Of a stretch of 28,082 bases of DNA, positions 8,365-16,412 are shown one piece after another. How positions within the stretch are numbered: position 1 is the stretch's first letter; each line of letters opens with the position of its first letter. The notes under the pieces were generated by a model. The model did no database searches. It saw only the letters and a program-made list of their open reading frames with translations, and was not told where the DNA came from. The stretch spans positions 1-28,082 of the forward strand of contig JAEUQE010000106.1 in NCBI GenBank assembly GCA_016789785.1, given 5' to 3'. This stretch comes from Bryobacterales bacterium (lineage in GTDB: Bacteria; Acidobacteriota; Terriglobia; Bryobacterales; Bryobacteraceae). The translations under genes were made by a program, and so were the position numbers.

Positions 8365-9357
8365 ATGCTCCGTATCGCGGTCCTGACCGGGACACTCTTG
8401 GTGTGCTCCGTGGCTTGTGCCTTGGCACAGACGCCGGATAAGAAACAGGCGGCGCCGCCAAAACCGGAAGCGGCAAAAACCGAGGCCGTGAAGCCTGCTG
8501 GGCCGAAATCGGCATTGGACAAGCAGACGCTGGCGGACTACATCCGGCACCAGTTCCTATTGCCGCCCAACCTGCAGGTGACCGCGTCCGAGCCGACGGC
8601 GTCGGATGTGCCCGGCCTTCAGAAGATGGAAGTATACGTTGCCGACGGCACGGGCTCGCGGCAGCAGGTGGACTTTCTGGTTTCCAGCGACGGCACGAAG
8701 ATCGTGCAGGGCAAGGTCTACGATATCCGGGAGAGCCCGTTCACGGCGGAGTTGAAGATCCTCTCGAAGACCGATGGCCTTCCGCGGATGGGACCGGCGG
8801 ACGCCCCAGTTTCGCTGGTGGTGTTCAGCGACTTCCAATGCCCCTACTGCAAGGAGCAGGCGAAGATCCTGCGTCAGAACCTGAAAGGTGTCTACGGAGA
8901 GAAAGTGCGGATGTATTTCCGCGATCTGCCGATTGAGCAGATCCATCCGTGGGCCAAGCCGGCATCGCTGATCGGCCGCTGCATGAAGCGCGCCGGTGAT
9001 GAACGTTTCTGGGCGTATCATGACTGGGTGTTCGAGAACCAGGCAAGCTTCACCGTGGACAACATCAAGCAGAAGTCGATCGAGTTTGCGAATCAGAAGG
9101 CGATGGACACTCTGATGCTGGGCCAGTGCATTGACGGAAAGGTGACGGAAGCCGACATCGCCGCGACGGCGGCGGATGCGCGTGCGCTGCAGGTCGGATC
9201 GACTCCGACGGCTTTTGTGAACGGGCGGCGGCTGGTGGGCAATCTGCCTTGGGAGCAGATGAAAGCCGTGCTTGACTACGAGATCGACTACGCGGCCAAG
9301 CATCCGAAGACTGAGCCGTGCTGTGAAGCGAAGATTGCGGTGCCGGGCGCAAAGTAG
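8365..9357 (+). CDS. Exported DsbA-like thiol-disulfide oxidoreductase
   Basis: The 330-residue protein has a signal peptide (MLRIAVLTGTLLVCSVACALA) and an Ala/Pro/Lys-rich linker to about residue 48. A small domain follows (about 50-135). The thioredoxin-fold DsbA/BdbD-like domain starts near residue 140 with GPADAPVSLVVFSDFQCPYC: the redox motif CPYC is at 159-162 and the cis-proline loop STPTAFVNG (Pro281) is intact. The helical insert with conserved HPWAKPAS and FWAYHDWVF is typical of the Thioredoxin_4 family. It should oxidise or isomerise disulfides in exported proteins. Near its end are a Cys pair (319-320) and a Cys at 255, which are unusual additions and could form extra disulfides or bind metal. 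The stop codon lies inside a short tandem repeat. Confidence 0.92.
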   Translation: MLRIAVLTGTLLVCSVACALAQTPDKKQAAPPKPEAAKTEAVKPAGPKSALDKQTLADYIRHQFLLPPNLQVTASEPTASDVPGLQKMEVYVADGTGSRQQVDFLVSSDGTKIVQGKVYDIRESPFTAELKILSKTDGLPRMGPADAPVSLVVFSDFQCPYCKEQAKILRQNLKGVYGEKVRMYFRDLPIEQIHPWAKPASLIGRCMKRAGDERFWAYHDWVFENQASFTVDNIKQKSIEFANQKAMDTLMLGQCIDGKVTEADIAATAADARALQVGSTPTAFVNGRRLVGNLPWEQMKAVLDYEIDYAAKHPKTEPCCEAKIAVPGAK

Positions 9358-9401
9358 GTGGCGCAAAGTAGGTGGCTCGCAGCAGGCTGCGAGTAGGTGG
9401 C
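9353..9401 (+). repeat. Three direct AGTAGGTGGC repeats with an inverted repeat
   Basis: AGTAGGTGGC occurs at 9353-9362, 9367-9376 and 9392-9401. The first two are part of a near-perfect tandem duplication (GCGCAAAGTAGGTG at 9348-9361 and 9362-9375 give or take one base), which includes the stop codon of the DsbA-like gene. Between copies two and three is an 8-bp inverted repeat, CTCGCAGC and GCTGCGAG (9376-9383, 9386-9393). There is no T-run, so it is not a standard terminator. Confidence 0.75.
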
Positions 9402-9432
9402 GGTGCGGGAGAACGGAGTGGAGCGAGAGGCT

Positions 9433-11235
9433 ATGTCGAGGAAGTTGACGATCGGTGCCGTGCTGTTATGCGGGGCGATGTTTGCGGCGGAGATGGACCC
9501 GCGGGAGTATCTGAAGCATGTGAAGTTCCTTGCATCGGATCAGTTGAAGGGGCGCGGCACGGGCACCCCGGGCCTGGAGAAGGCGGCGGACTACATCGCG
9601 AAGCAGTTCAGGGCGTACGGGCTTCAGCCGGCGGGCGACAATGGCGGCTATGCGCAGCAGTTCCAGGTGACCGTTCGCGCCGAAATCGGCAAGCGCAATT
9701 CACTGGTGGTTCTGCAGGACGGCAAGAAGCAGACATTGAAGCTGAAGGACGATTTCCAACCGCTGAACTTCTCTGCAACCGCGAAACATTCCTGCCCGGT
9801 TGTGTTTGCGGGCTACGGCATCACGGCCAAGGAGTACAACTACGACGACTACGCCGACGTGGACGTGAAGGACAAATGCGTGCTGGTGCTGCGCTACGAG
9901 CCGCAGGAGTTTGACGAGAAGAGCGCTTGGATGGGCAAGGCCTACACGACGCACGCACAGCTTCCAAGCAAAGCGTTCAATGCGCGGAACCGCGGGGCGA
10001 AGGCATTGATTTTCGTCAACAACATGGCGGTGCGCCCGGGCGAGGCCGATCAACTGGAGAAGTTCGGACGCACTAGTGGTCCTGCGAATGCTGGCATTGC
10101 GTTCATGCAGATGAAGACGGCGATCGCGGAGCGGTGGCTGAAGGTGGCGGGCAAGGATCTGGATGGGATTGTGAAGGGGATTGATGAGGACCTGAAGCCC
10201 CGTTCGTTCGCGCTGCCGGATTCCATCCAACTCGATTTGGAGTCCGAGGTGACGCATGTGCAGAAGCGTGTGCGGAATGTGGCGGGCTTTCTGCCCGGCG
10301 AGACGGACGAGTTCGTGATTCTCGGCGCGCACTATGATCACCTCGGGCTGGGCGAGCAGAATTCACTGGCGCCTTCGCAGGCAGGCACGCCGCATCTTGG
10401 CGCCGATGACAATGCATCGGGAACGGCGGGGTTGCTGGAACTGGCGCGTCACTTCGCGGGGCAGCCGAAACGGAAGCGTGGCGTTTTGTTTTTGGCGTTT
10501 GCCGGCGAGGAGCTGGGCTTGCTGGGGTCGGCATACTTTGTGAATCAGCCGACGCGCCCGCTGAACAAGGCGGTGGCGATGATCAATATGGATATGATCG
10601 GCCGGGTGCAGAACAAGCGAGTCTTCGTGGGTGGCAGCGGCACGGGGTCGACGTTGAAGAATGTGCTGGATCAGGCCAAGGCGGAGGTCGATCTGGCTGT
10701 GGATCTCTCGGAGAAGAGCGGCTACGGATCCAGCGATCACACCTCGTTTACGACAAAAGAAGTACCCGTGCTGTTTTTCTTCAGCGGGCTGCACGCGGAT
10801 TATCACAAGCCAAGCGACACATGGGATAAGATCAATGCTCCGGATGCGCTGAAGGTATTGCAGGTGGTGGCGGGTGTAACGAAGGAGTTGCAGGGCAGCG
10901 AGCGTCCGCTGTACGTGAAAGTGGATCCTCCGAAGATGCCCACGTCGTCGGGAGGCGGGGCGTCGGGTTACGGACCGTATTTCGGAAGCATTCCGGATTT
11001 CGCGGAGGTCCCCAACGGCGTGCGGTTCTCAGACGTTCGCCCGGGATCGCCGGCCGCGAAGGCGGGGTTGAAGGGTGGGGATATTCTGATCGAGTTTGAC
11101 GGCAAGCGAGTGCAGAACCTCTACGACTATACGTATGCATTGCGTTTGAAGAAGCCCGGCGATGAAGTGGCAGTGAAGGTATTGCGGGATGGGAAGCCAG
11201 TGGAGTTCAAAGTACTGCTGGAACAGCGGCGGTAA
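9433..11235 (+). CDS. Exported M28-family metallopeptidase with PA-like insert and C-terminal PDZ domain
   Basis: From the ATG at 9433 the protein has 600 residues and begins with a signal peptide (SRKLTIGAVLLCGAMFAAEM); the GTG at 9397 would put 12 polar residues before it. Residues about 120-235 look like a protease-associated (PA) domain inserted before the catalytic part. The M28 zinc peptidase motifs are complete: His300 in GAHYDHLG, the bridging Asp in GADDNASG (325-326), the Glu pair in AGEELG (359-360), Asp387 in NMDMIG and His458 in ADYHKPSDT. Residues about 525-595 form a PDZ domain (VRPGSPAAKAGLKGGDILIEFDGK). It is expected to be a two-zinc aminopeptidase acting on peptides outside the cytoplasm, with the PDZ domain binding a C-terminus or regulating access. 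It may share transcription with the DsbA-like gene. Confidence 0.93.
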   Translation: MSRKLTIGAVLLCGAMFAAEMDPREYLKHVKFLASDQLKGRGTGTPGLEKAADYIAKQFRAYGLQPAGDNGGYAQQFQVTVRAEIGKRNSLVVLQDGKKQTLKLKDDFQPLNFSATAKHSCPVVFAGYGITAKEYNYDDYADVDVKDKCVLVLRYEPQEFDEKSAWMGKAYTTHAQLPSKAFNARNRGAKALIFVNNMAVRPGEADQLEKFGRTSGPANAGIAFMQMKTAIAERWLKVAGKDLDGIVKGIDEDLKPRSFALPDSIQLDLESEVTHVQKRVRNVAGFLPGETDEFVILGAHYDHLGLGEQNSLAPSQAGTPHLGADDNASGTAGLLELARHFAGQPKRKRGVLFLAFAGEELGLLGSAYFVNQPTRPLNKAVAMINMDMIGRVQNKRVFVGGSGTGSTLKNVLDQAKAEVDLAVDLSEKSGYGSSDHTSFTTKEVPVLFFFSGLHADYHKPSDTWDKINAPDALKVLQVVAGVTKELQGSERPLYVKVDPPKMPTSSGGGASGYGPYFGSIPDFAEVPNGVRFSDVRPGSPAAKAGLKGGDILIEFDGKRVQNLYDYTYALRLKKPGDEVAVKVLRDGKPVEFKVLLEQRR

Positions 11236-11280
11236 GGCGCTAATGTTTCCGCCCGAACTGTCGATCAAGGAGGTAGGACG

Positions 11281-11901
11281 ATGGAGACCGTACTAAGCCC
11301 GCAAAAAGTGTGGAAGCTGCCTCCACTGATATTGCACCCCTTTTCCGATGCCAGCGGGCCGAACAAGCTGCTGGAGAGTTCGCGCGCGAGCCTGATGTTG
11401 CAGGGTCTGCTGCCATCGGGTGACTACTCTGCTCATGAGTTGGAGCAGAAGCTGCTGGATGGGCGCTTCTGTGAACTGCGCATGCTCTTTTATCTGGGGC
11501 GCGATCTGGATCGCTGGATGGAGCAGTGCCTGGAAGTGGTGGAGCGAGACGAGTCCTTGCGCACCATGGGCATCAAGCGGCAGAGCTTCTGCATGCTGCT
11601 GGTGGAGGATCCGCCGGACAACATTCGCGAAAAGCTGAAAGCCTGGGGAGTGGCCGATTACAAGGCGATCTTCTCGCGGGCAATCGGGCTGAACGCGGTG
11701 TTTGCCGACGTGCCGGAACGGGATCTGTTAAATCTCGACTTCATCCGGAACTACTACCGCTACGCGGATCACATGTTCGCGTGCACGCAGCAGATGGCGG
11801 CGTTCACCGAGATCCGGTGCCGGAACTTCCAATTCGATCTGTTTGCTTCAGGCGAGTACACTCGCATGCTGGAGCGGCAGTGGGATATGGAGACCAGCTA
11901 A
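11281..11901 (+). CDS. Conserved-looking protein of unknown function
   Basis: The 206-residue product is not recognised. The start is well supported: a near-perfect ribosome site AAGGAGGT at 11267-11274 lies 6 nt before the ATG. The protein is soluble, mostly helical and rich in aromatic residues and Met, with five Cys; it has no signal peptide or membrane helix. An acidic helical C-terminal half (FIRNYYRYADHMFACTQQMA) is visible. The strong initiation site implies it is well translated. It follows the peptidase by 45 bp and ends 4 bp from the end of the convergent large membrane protein. No function is proposed. Confidence 0.72.
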   Translation: METVLSPQKVWKLPPLILHPFSDASGPNKLLESSRASLMLQGLLPSGDYSAHELEQKLLDGRFCELRMLFYLGRDLDRWMEQCLEVVERDESLRTMGIKRQSFCMLLVEDPPDNIREKLKAWGVADYKAIFSRAIGLNAVFADVPERDLLNLDFIRNYYRYADHMFACTQQMAAFTEIRCRNFQFDLFASGEYTRMLERQWDMETS

Positions 11902-11905
11902 TCGG

Positions 11906-14900
11906 CTACTTCAGGGCCGAGATCGCGGGTTGTACCCACGACACAATCAAACGCGTGAGTTCGGGAAACTGCGAGCCAACCGCTGTCAGCAGCGGCAGGA
12001 TCCCAATGGTCGCCACTTTGTACCAGAATTGCGGATCGAACTCGCTGGGCTTCGTTTTCGTGAGCCGGCTGAGAATCGGATTGTGGTCCATTTGCACCAT
12101 GGAAATCACCAGTCCGCCGCCAATCGTGACGAAAATCGCCGTGATCATCCAGCGAATCCGTCCCGCCGACTGAAACGGATAGGCGTTGAGTGCCAGCGTC
12201 AGCAGGATGAAGCCAGTGACGAAGCTGTTAAGGTAGTTGCGCAGCCCCAGCATGACAGACCGGATGAACATCACGTGGTGAATGGCGACGAAGTGCTCGG
12301 CGGAAGTGTGGGCGTCGCGGTTCAGGATCGGCGAGGACTCCCCGGCTCGGTCGCGCCAGTAGTCACGTTCGCGCCAGTAGTATCGGAGCTTTGCTGACAA
12401 CTGGGCGGCAAGATCGCGACTCATTTCCCGGGCGCGTCGCTGATCGTCCGCCGAGGGCCGGATGCTGCGGGCCTCGGACTCGATCAAGCCCTTGACAGCG
12501 CCGGAAAACTCGGTGGCTCGTGCCGGGAGATCGTAAAGATAGGACGGCTCCTTCGCGGCAAGTGCGCGCAGCGTCTCCTCCGCGCGAACAAGGAGAGCAT
12601 AGCTTGGACGGTACGGGTTGTTCACCCAGAGCGCCGTGCGGCCGAGTTGCTCGGGGATGTTCGAAAACGCCTCGCGGAACGGGAGAAGCTCCAGCCGGTT
12701 GAGGACATCACGGAGCGTGCGCCAGAGCCGGAAGAACATCACAAAGTTGACCGCCAGCAGACCGCAGATCCCTCCGGCCATCTGGCGGAAGAGGAGATCG
12801 AGCGTCCGGTTCTCGAAGCTGTCCAGAACGAGACAGACCAGCGCAAAGATGCCGAGCGTCACCGACAAAACAACGGGGTCGGTGAGTTGGTACGGCCTGC
12901 CGAGAAACTCGCAAATTCGGACCGCCCTTTGGGCGATGTCCGGGAACGGTTCGGCGGGAAGCTCGATGGATCGTTCGCAGAAGAGGATCATGCGCTGCCA
13001 GTGGACCCAGCACCAACACACGAAACCGAGGGATGCGAGCAGCAGCGGAACGACCGGGGATACGCCGCTGGACGGTTCGAGGGATCGGAGTGCCAGAAAA
13101 AGACCTTCCTGATCCTTTGACCGGGCGAGTGAGGCGAACCAGAGGAACAAACCAAGGAGCAGGAAGCAGAAAACGGTGATTGAGAGGTACCGCGAGTCCG
13201 AGCCTCGCCAGAGGTGACGCCGATAGATGCGCGCGGCCTCGACCGCGAGCCACGCAATCAGGACCGCGCTGGCCGCCGCCAGGATGCGCATAAAGATGCC
13301 GCTGTTTCCAGCCGCCGCGATCACTGGTCCGCAGAGAATCATCATCATGCCAATGAGGGCGAACAGCATCAGCATGTGGTAGTACGCACGGCCTTGATCG
13401 GCAGCCTTTGGCGAACTGGCCTGCGGGAGGAAGAAACTGGCGATGTCCACCCGGCGATTGGGAAGCCTGGCGGCAATGCGAGTGCATGTGGCAAACCAGA
13501 TGGCGGTCAACACCAGGGAGCCGTACATCGCGATCCACAGGTTTCCCGGATTCGAGATCTGAATCGCGGTGAACTGCGGCGGCGCGGCACGCAGTGGCTC
13601 GGGTGCGGGTTTCGAGTAGGAGGCGACAGGCCAGTAGCGGTCACGGCCGCTCATCGTGATCCAGACCGGCGGGTGCATTCCGAATTCGCCGGGCGGGTAA
13701 TAGTCCGCAAGCGGTGTGTTGTCGATGAGCGCAAGCATCGCGTTGTAGACGCCTTCGGTGGAGCTGCTGGGAAATGGCACGAGCCACTCGCTGCCGGGGC
13801 GGATCCACAGTTGGTTGCGAACGATCAAGGAGTAGCTGGAGACCGCCAGTGATCCGATGAAGGACGAGCTATCCGGTGGCCGGACGAAGAGAGCGTCGTT
13901 TTCGAGGAAAACAAGACGAGTGTCGGGGCAGATTTTCCGGACGAATCGCGCCAGAAACAGCACGTCGAGCACGCTAGTGGCGGCGATTGCGACGTAGTCC
14001 GCACGCTCTTCCCGAAGCGTCGCCGCGATGTGGATCAGCACGGACTCCTGCGTGACGGCGCTGGCCAGACCACCCAGGAGTGGCACAGTATCTCCTCCGC
14101 GATGGGGGTCGCGGAGTTGGAGGCGCAGCACGATGTCTTCGGGCGACGCTTGCGCTCGGCCCCCGCTGAGACTCGAGTCCTCCTGATAGGCGTTGCGGAT
14201 CGCCGAGATCTCGCGAGGGAACTGCACGGACAGAGTGCGCAGCTTGCCGTTTCGGGTGCGCTGCGCACGGAATTGCTGTCCGTACGCCGTACCGGATTCG
14301 GTGAGAATTGCGAGAGTCGTGGTGGTCAGCGTATGGCGGGAGAGGTAGGCTTTCAACGCGCCGAGAGCAGCTCCGTCGTCGCGGATGACGGTTTCGAACC
14401 GCGGAAAGTGGGTGCGAAAACGGGCGATGGCATCGGGGTTTGTCGCGGTTCCGGACATGATGCGCAGATTGTTTCGCAGGTCGTGCTTGCCGGCGAAGGT
14501 CTCGATCAGCGAGTCGAAGGAGCCCGAGAAGGACGGTCCCACCACCCCGGCGATGTCGAGTCCGGAGCTAAGGATCCACTGCATCTGATCGCGATCCACG
14601 CCGTGCGCGGGATTCTCGCCAACCACCAGGACGGCGATTCTGGGATTACAGCCATCACTTCGCCGGAACAGAAGGATGCCGGGATGTTTCAAACGCTCAG
14701 CCTGATTCTTGTCCGCGCCGGCTGCCTGGGCGCCGGGCACTTGCCATGGCAGCCAGTGGGTATCGAAGCGGTATCCGGAGTGTTCCACGGCGAGTTGTAC
14801 GCTGTCGATCCAACGGTCGAAGTAGAGGCCGAGACGCGTCTTGCCCGGGTCGGGAGCAAGTACGAGGTAGATCGAGTAGTGAGAGTTCACCTCGTCGTGA

Positions 14901-15112
14901 TTGAACTTGTGATTCGGGCCTTTCCCGATGGAGGCACTCATCAGTTTGCGCACCGGATCATCCTTCGAATCTTCCTCGACGGCGGACACGCCGGACTCCT
15001 TCGTGGAGGCAGTGCCGGGCGGTCTGGCGGCTTGCCCCGAGGGCGAAGGACCGAGGATCTGGATCACAATCGCCGCCACTGCGATGGTGATCGCCACGGG
15101 AATAGGCCTCAT
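11906..15112 (-). CDS. Large membrane protein: type I binding-protein-like exodomain fused to a multi-helix membrane region
   Basis: The 1068-residue protein starts at an ATG with GAGAGGA about 8 nt upstream. It opens with a signal peptide or anchor (about 5-20). Residues about 75-500 look like the type I periplasmic-binding/receptor-ligand fold: SIYLVLAPDP followed by a Rossmann-like start, GLDIAGVVGPSFSGSFDSLIE (here the conserved ligand-binding GPxxS turn), then TLTTTTLAILTESGTAYGQQF and ADYVAIAATSVLDVLFLARF. About seven membrane helices follow (524-547, 577-600, 606-627, 643-663, 686-706, 746-765, 774-797), then a soluble helical segment of about 165 residues with a charged RERDYWRDR stretch, then three more helices (964-980, 986-1007, 1030-1049). 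No kinase, cyclase or transporter signature is seen. It is divergent from the ECF operon. Function is not known; a ligand sensor is inferred. Confidence 0.85.
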   Translation of the reverse strand: MRPIPVAITIAVAAIVIQILGPSPSGQAARPPGTASTKESGVSAVEEDSKDDPVRKLMSASIGKGPNHKFNHDEVNSHYSIYLVLAPDPGKTRLGLYFDRWIDSVQLAVEHSGYRFDTHWLPWQVPGAQAAGADKNQAERLKHPGILLFRRSDGCNPRIAVLVVGENPAHGVDRDQMQWILSSGLDIAGVVGPSFSGSFDSLIETFAGKHDLRNNLRIMSGTATNPDAIARFRTHFPRFETVIRDDGAALGALKAYLSRHTLTTTTLAILTESGTAYGQQFRAQRTRNGKLRTLSVQFPREISAIRNAYQEDSSLSGGRAQASPEDIVLRLQLRDPHRGGDTVPLLGGLASAVTQESVLIHIAATLREERADYVAIAATSVLDVLFLARFVRKICPDTRLVFLENDALFVRPPDSSSFIGSLAVSSYSLIVRNQLWIRPGSEWLVPFPSSSTEGVYNAMLALIDNTPLADYYPPGEFGMHPPVWITMSGRDRYWPVASYSKPAPEPLRAAPPQFTAIQISNPGNLWIAMYGSLVLTAIWFATCTRIAARLPNRRVDIASFFLPQASSPKAADQGRAYYHMLMLFALIGMMMILCGPVIAAAGNSGIFMRILAAASAVLIAWLAVEAARIYRRHLWRGSDSRYLSITVFCFLLLGLFLWFASLARSKDQEGLFLALRSLEPSSGVSPVVPLLLASLGFVCWCWVHWQRMILFCERSIELPAEPFPDIAQRAVRICEFLGRPYQLTDPVVLSVTLGIFALVCLVLDSFENRTLDLLFRQMAGGICGLLAVNFVMFFRLWRTLRDVLNRLELLPFREAFSNIPEQLGRTALWVNNPYRPSYALLVRAEETLRALAAKEPSYLYDLPARATEFSGAVKGLIESEARSIRPSADDQRRAREMSRDLAAQLSAKLRYYWRERDYWRDRAGESSPILNRDAHTSAEHFVAIHHVMFIRSVMLGLRNYLNSFVTGFILLTLALNAYPFQSAGRIRWMITAIFVTIGGGLVISMVQMDHNPILSRLTKTKPSEFDPQFWYKVATIGILPLLTAVGSQFPELTRLIVSWVQPAISALK

Positions 15113-15339
15113 TTTCAGGTCCTCTCATGGATAGTGAACGGAAGGGGCCGCGCGTATCATTCGTCTGGCTGTTGAAAAACAAGGGTCCGGTGTTTTTTTT
15201 TGATGGTGGTGTCGGAAAACCGGGAAGTGCTCTGTCTTAGAGACAGAAGGCCGCCGGGAGGTAGAGCGGACGCGGGAAAATGAAGCCTTCCGGCCGGCCC
15301 TTCGAAACGACACCCAACAAAACAACACAGGAGTAACAA
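15113..15339. other. Divergent intergenic region between the large membrane protein and the ECF operon
   Basis: These 227 bp hold no gene. Visible elements are a run of nine T (15193-15201) next to an inverted repeat AAAAACA/TGTTTTT (15175-15181, 15191-15197), a 17-bp palindrome (15231-15247) and the ribosome site AGGAG of the downstream gene at 15329-15333. GGAA at 15214-15217 and TGTC at 15233-15236 are placed roughly like an ECF -35/-10 pair, with the -10 inside the palindrome; this is a weak match. Confidence 0.6.
15231..15247. promoter_or_regulatory. Perfect 17-bp palindrome, possible operator
   Basis: TCTGTCT and AGACAGA flank a 3-nt centre (TAG). The 7-bp half-sites are perfect. It lies 93 bp before the Spy-like gene and 119 bp before the divergent membrane protein, a normal place for a dimeric regulator. 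Which protein binds it is unknown. Confidence 0.5.
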
Positions 15340-15921
15340 ATGAGATTGATGGCATTGGTGTTTGCACTTCTCTTCGTGCCGGGCGTGCTAATGTGTCAGG
15401 AGGTGGAGGGCGGCCAAGTGTCGATTCTACCCTTTCCGCTTCCAGTCAACGATCAGTTGAAAAGCTATCTGAATCTGACCGATGGACAGATTGCCGGATT
15501 GCAGCAGGTGCAGACCCGCAAGCATGAGGCTGAGAAGAAATTGTACGACGAGATCGGCGAGAAGTCGCGGACGCTGAGCGGGCTGTTGCAGAACAACTCG
15601 ACGGATGCCGCACGCATCGGACAACTCATGATCGACATCCAGAGGCTGCAGAAGCAGGTGCCGGTCCAAGGCGAGCCGTACCGCAGCCAGTCACTGGCCG
15701 TGCTGAGTCAGGAGCAACGGAGCAAATTGCCGGCGCTGGTGCAGGCGATGCAACTTCAGCAGGCGGCTTGGCAGGCGGTGAACTTCAATCTGATCGATTC
15801 GCCGCAGATGGGTCCTCGGCCGGTACCGCTACCCATGCCGGTGTTTCCGGCGATGCAGCACACGGCGGTGACTTCGGGGCTATTCCAGGCCATCGAAACC
15901 GCAAACCCAGTTCGGGAATGA
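15340..15921 (+). CDS. Exported Spy/CpxP-like protein, first gene of the ECF operon
   Basis: The 193-residue protein has a signal peptide (MRLMALVFALLFVPGVLM) and a good ribosome site (AGGAG, 6 nt before ATG). The mature part carries two LTxxQ-type motifs of the Spy/CpxP family: LTDGQ at 46-50 and LSQEQ at 122-126, joined by a long charged helical hairpin (about 50-110). This family includes periplasmic chaperones and stress or metal sensors. The C-terminal 40 residues are Pro/Met-rich. Its TGA overlaps the ATG of the sigma factor (ATGA at 15918-15921), so it is translationally coupled and probably feeds information to the sigma/anti-sigma pair or is its main target. The family call rests on motif and layout; the function is inferred. 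Confidence 0.75.
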   Translation: MRLMALVFALLFVPGVLMCQEVEGGQVSILPFPLPVNDQLKSYLNLTDGQIAGLQQVQTRKHEAEKKLYDEIGEKSRTLSGLLQNNSTDAARIGQLMIDIQRLQKQVPVQGEPYRSQSLAVLSQEQRSKLPALVQAMQLQQAAWQAVNFNLIDSPQMGPRPVPLPMPVFPAMQHTAVTSGLFQAIETANPVRE

Positions 15922-16412
15922 TCTCCGGGGACGACTTAGAACAGTTGTATCTGGAAGCGCGGGACGACGTGTATCGTTACCTGATCCACTTGGGACTGAA
16001 TCCGGCGCAGGCGCAGGACACCACGCAGGACGTGTTCCTGCGTCTGCACCGGGCGGTTCAGGCAGGGGACGACATCCGTCAGGCCCGCGCATGGGTGTTT
16101 CGAGTGGCCCACAATCTGGGTCTGAATGAGAAGCAGAGAAAAGGGAATCAGAGCGTGGCGATCGATGCACAAGCGAACTTCCCGGTAACGGATCCAAGTC
16201 CGACGGTGGAAGAGGCCGCGCTCGAAAGAGAAAGACATAGGCGGCTGCAGGATGCGATGGAAAGGCTCTCACCGCAGCAGCGCCAATGTCTGTATCTGCG
16301 CGCGGAAGGCTTGCGGTACGCGGAGATTGCCCAGAGCTTGGGGATCGCGGTATCGACGGTGGCGGAGTTTGTCAGCCGGGCGACGGCGCGGTTGCGAAAG
16401 GAGGTGGCATGA
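15918..16412 (+). CDS. ECF RNA polymerase sigma factor
   Basis: The 164-residue protein shows sigma region 2 (LEARDDVYRYLIHLG, then DTTQDVFLRLHRA and ARAWVFRVAHNLGLN, matching the conserved core- and -10-binding helices) and region 4 (LSPQQRQCLYLRAEGLRYAE, then IAQSLGIAVSTVAEFVSRA, a helix-turn-helix). The ATG at 15918 overlaps the stop of the Spy-like gene; the frame is open upstream to 15768 but that part only shadows the Spy-like gene. No independent ribosome site is visible, consistent with coupling. It should direct transcription of this operon and perhaps others when released by the anti-sigma encoded next. Confidence 0.94.
   Translation: MISGDDLEQLYLEARDDVYRYLIHLGLNPAQAQDTTQDVFLRLHRAVQAGDDIRQARAWVFRVAHNLGLNEKQRKGNQSVAIDAQANFPVTDPSPTVEEAALERERHRRLQDAMERLSPQQRQCLYLRAEGLRYAEIAQSLGIAVSTVAEFVSRATARLRKEVA

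Noticed and set aside
9376..9393. CTCGCAGC/GCTGCGAG inverted repeat as a terminator
   Set aside because: The loop would be only two to four bases and no T-run follows, so it is listed as part of a repeat and not as a terminator.
14030..15175. Plus-strand frame of 381 codons inside the large membrane protein gene
   Set aside because: The opposite strand has a signal peptide, a ribosome site and membrane helices; this frame is Gly/Arg-rich with no recognisable domain.
15175..15201. AAAAACA/TGTTTTT repeat plus T-run as a terminator
   Set aside because: The stem is almost all A/T and weak, and it lies between two divergent genes where no transcript needs to end; more likely part of an AT-rich promoter region.
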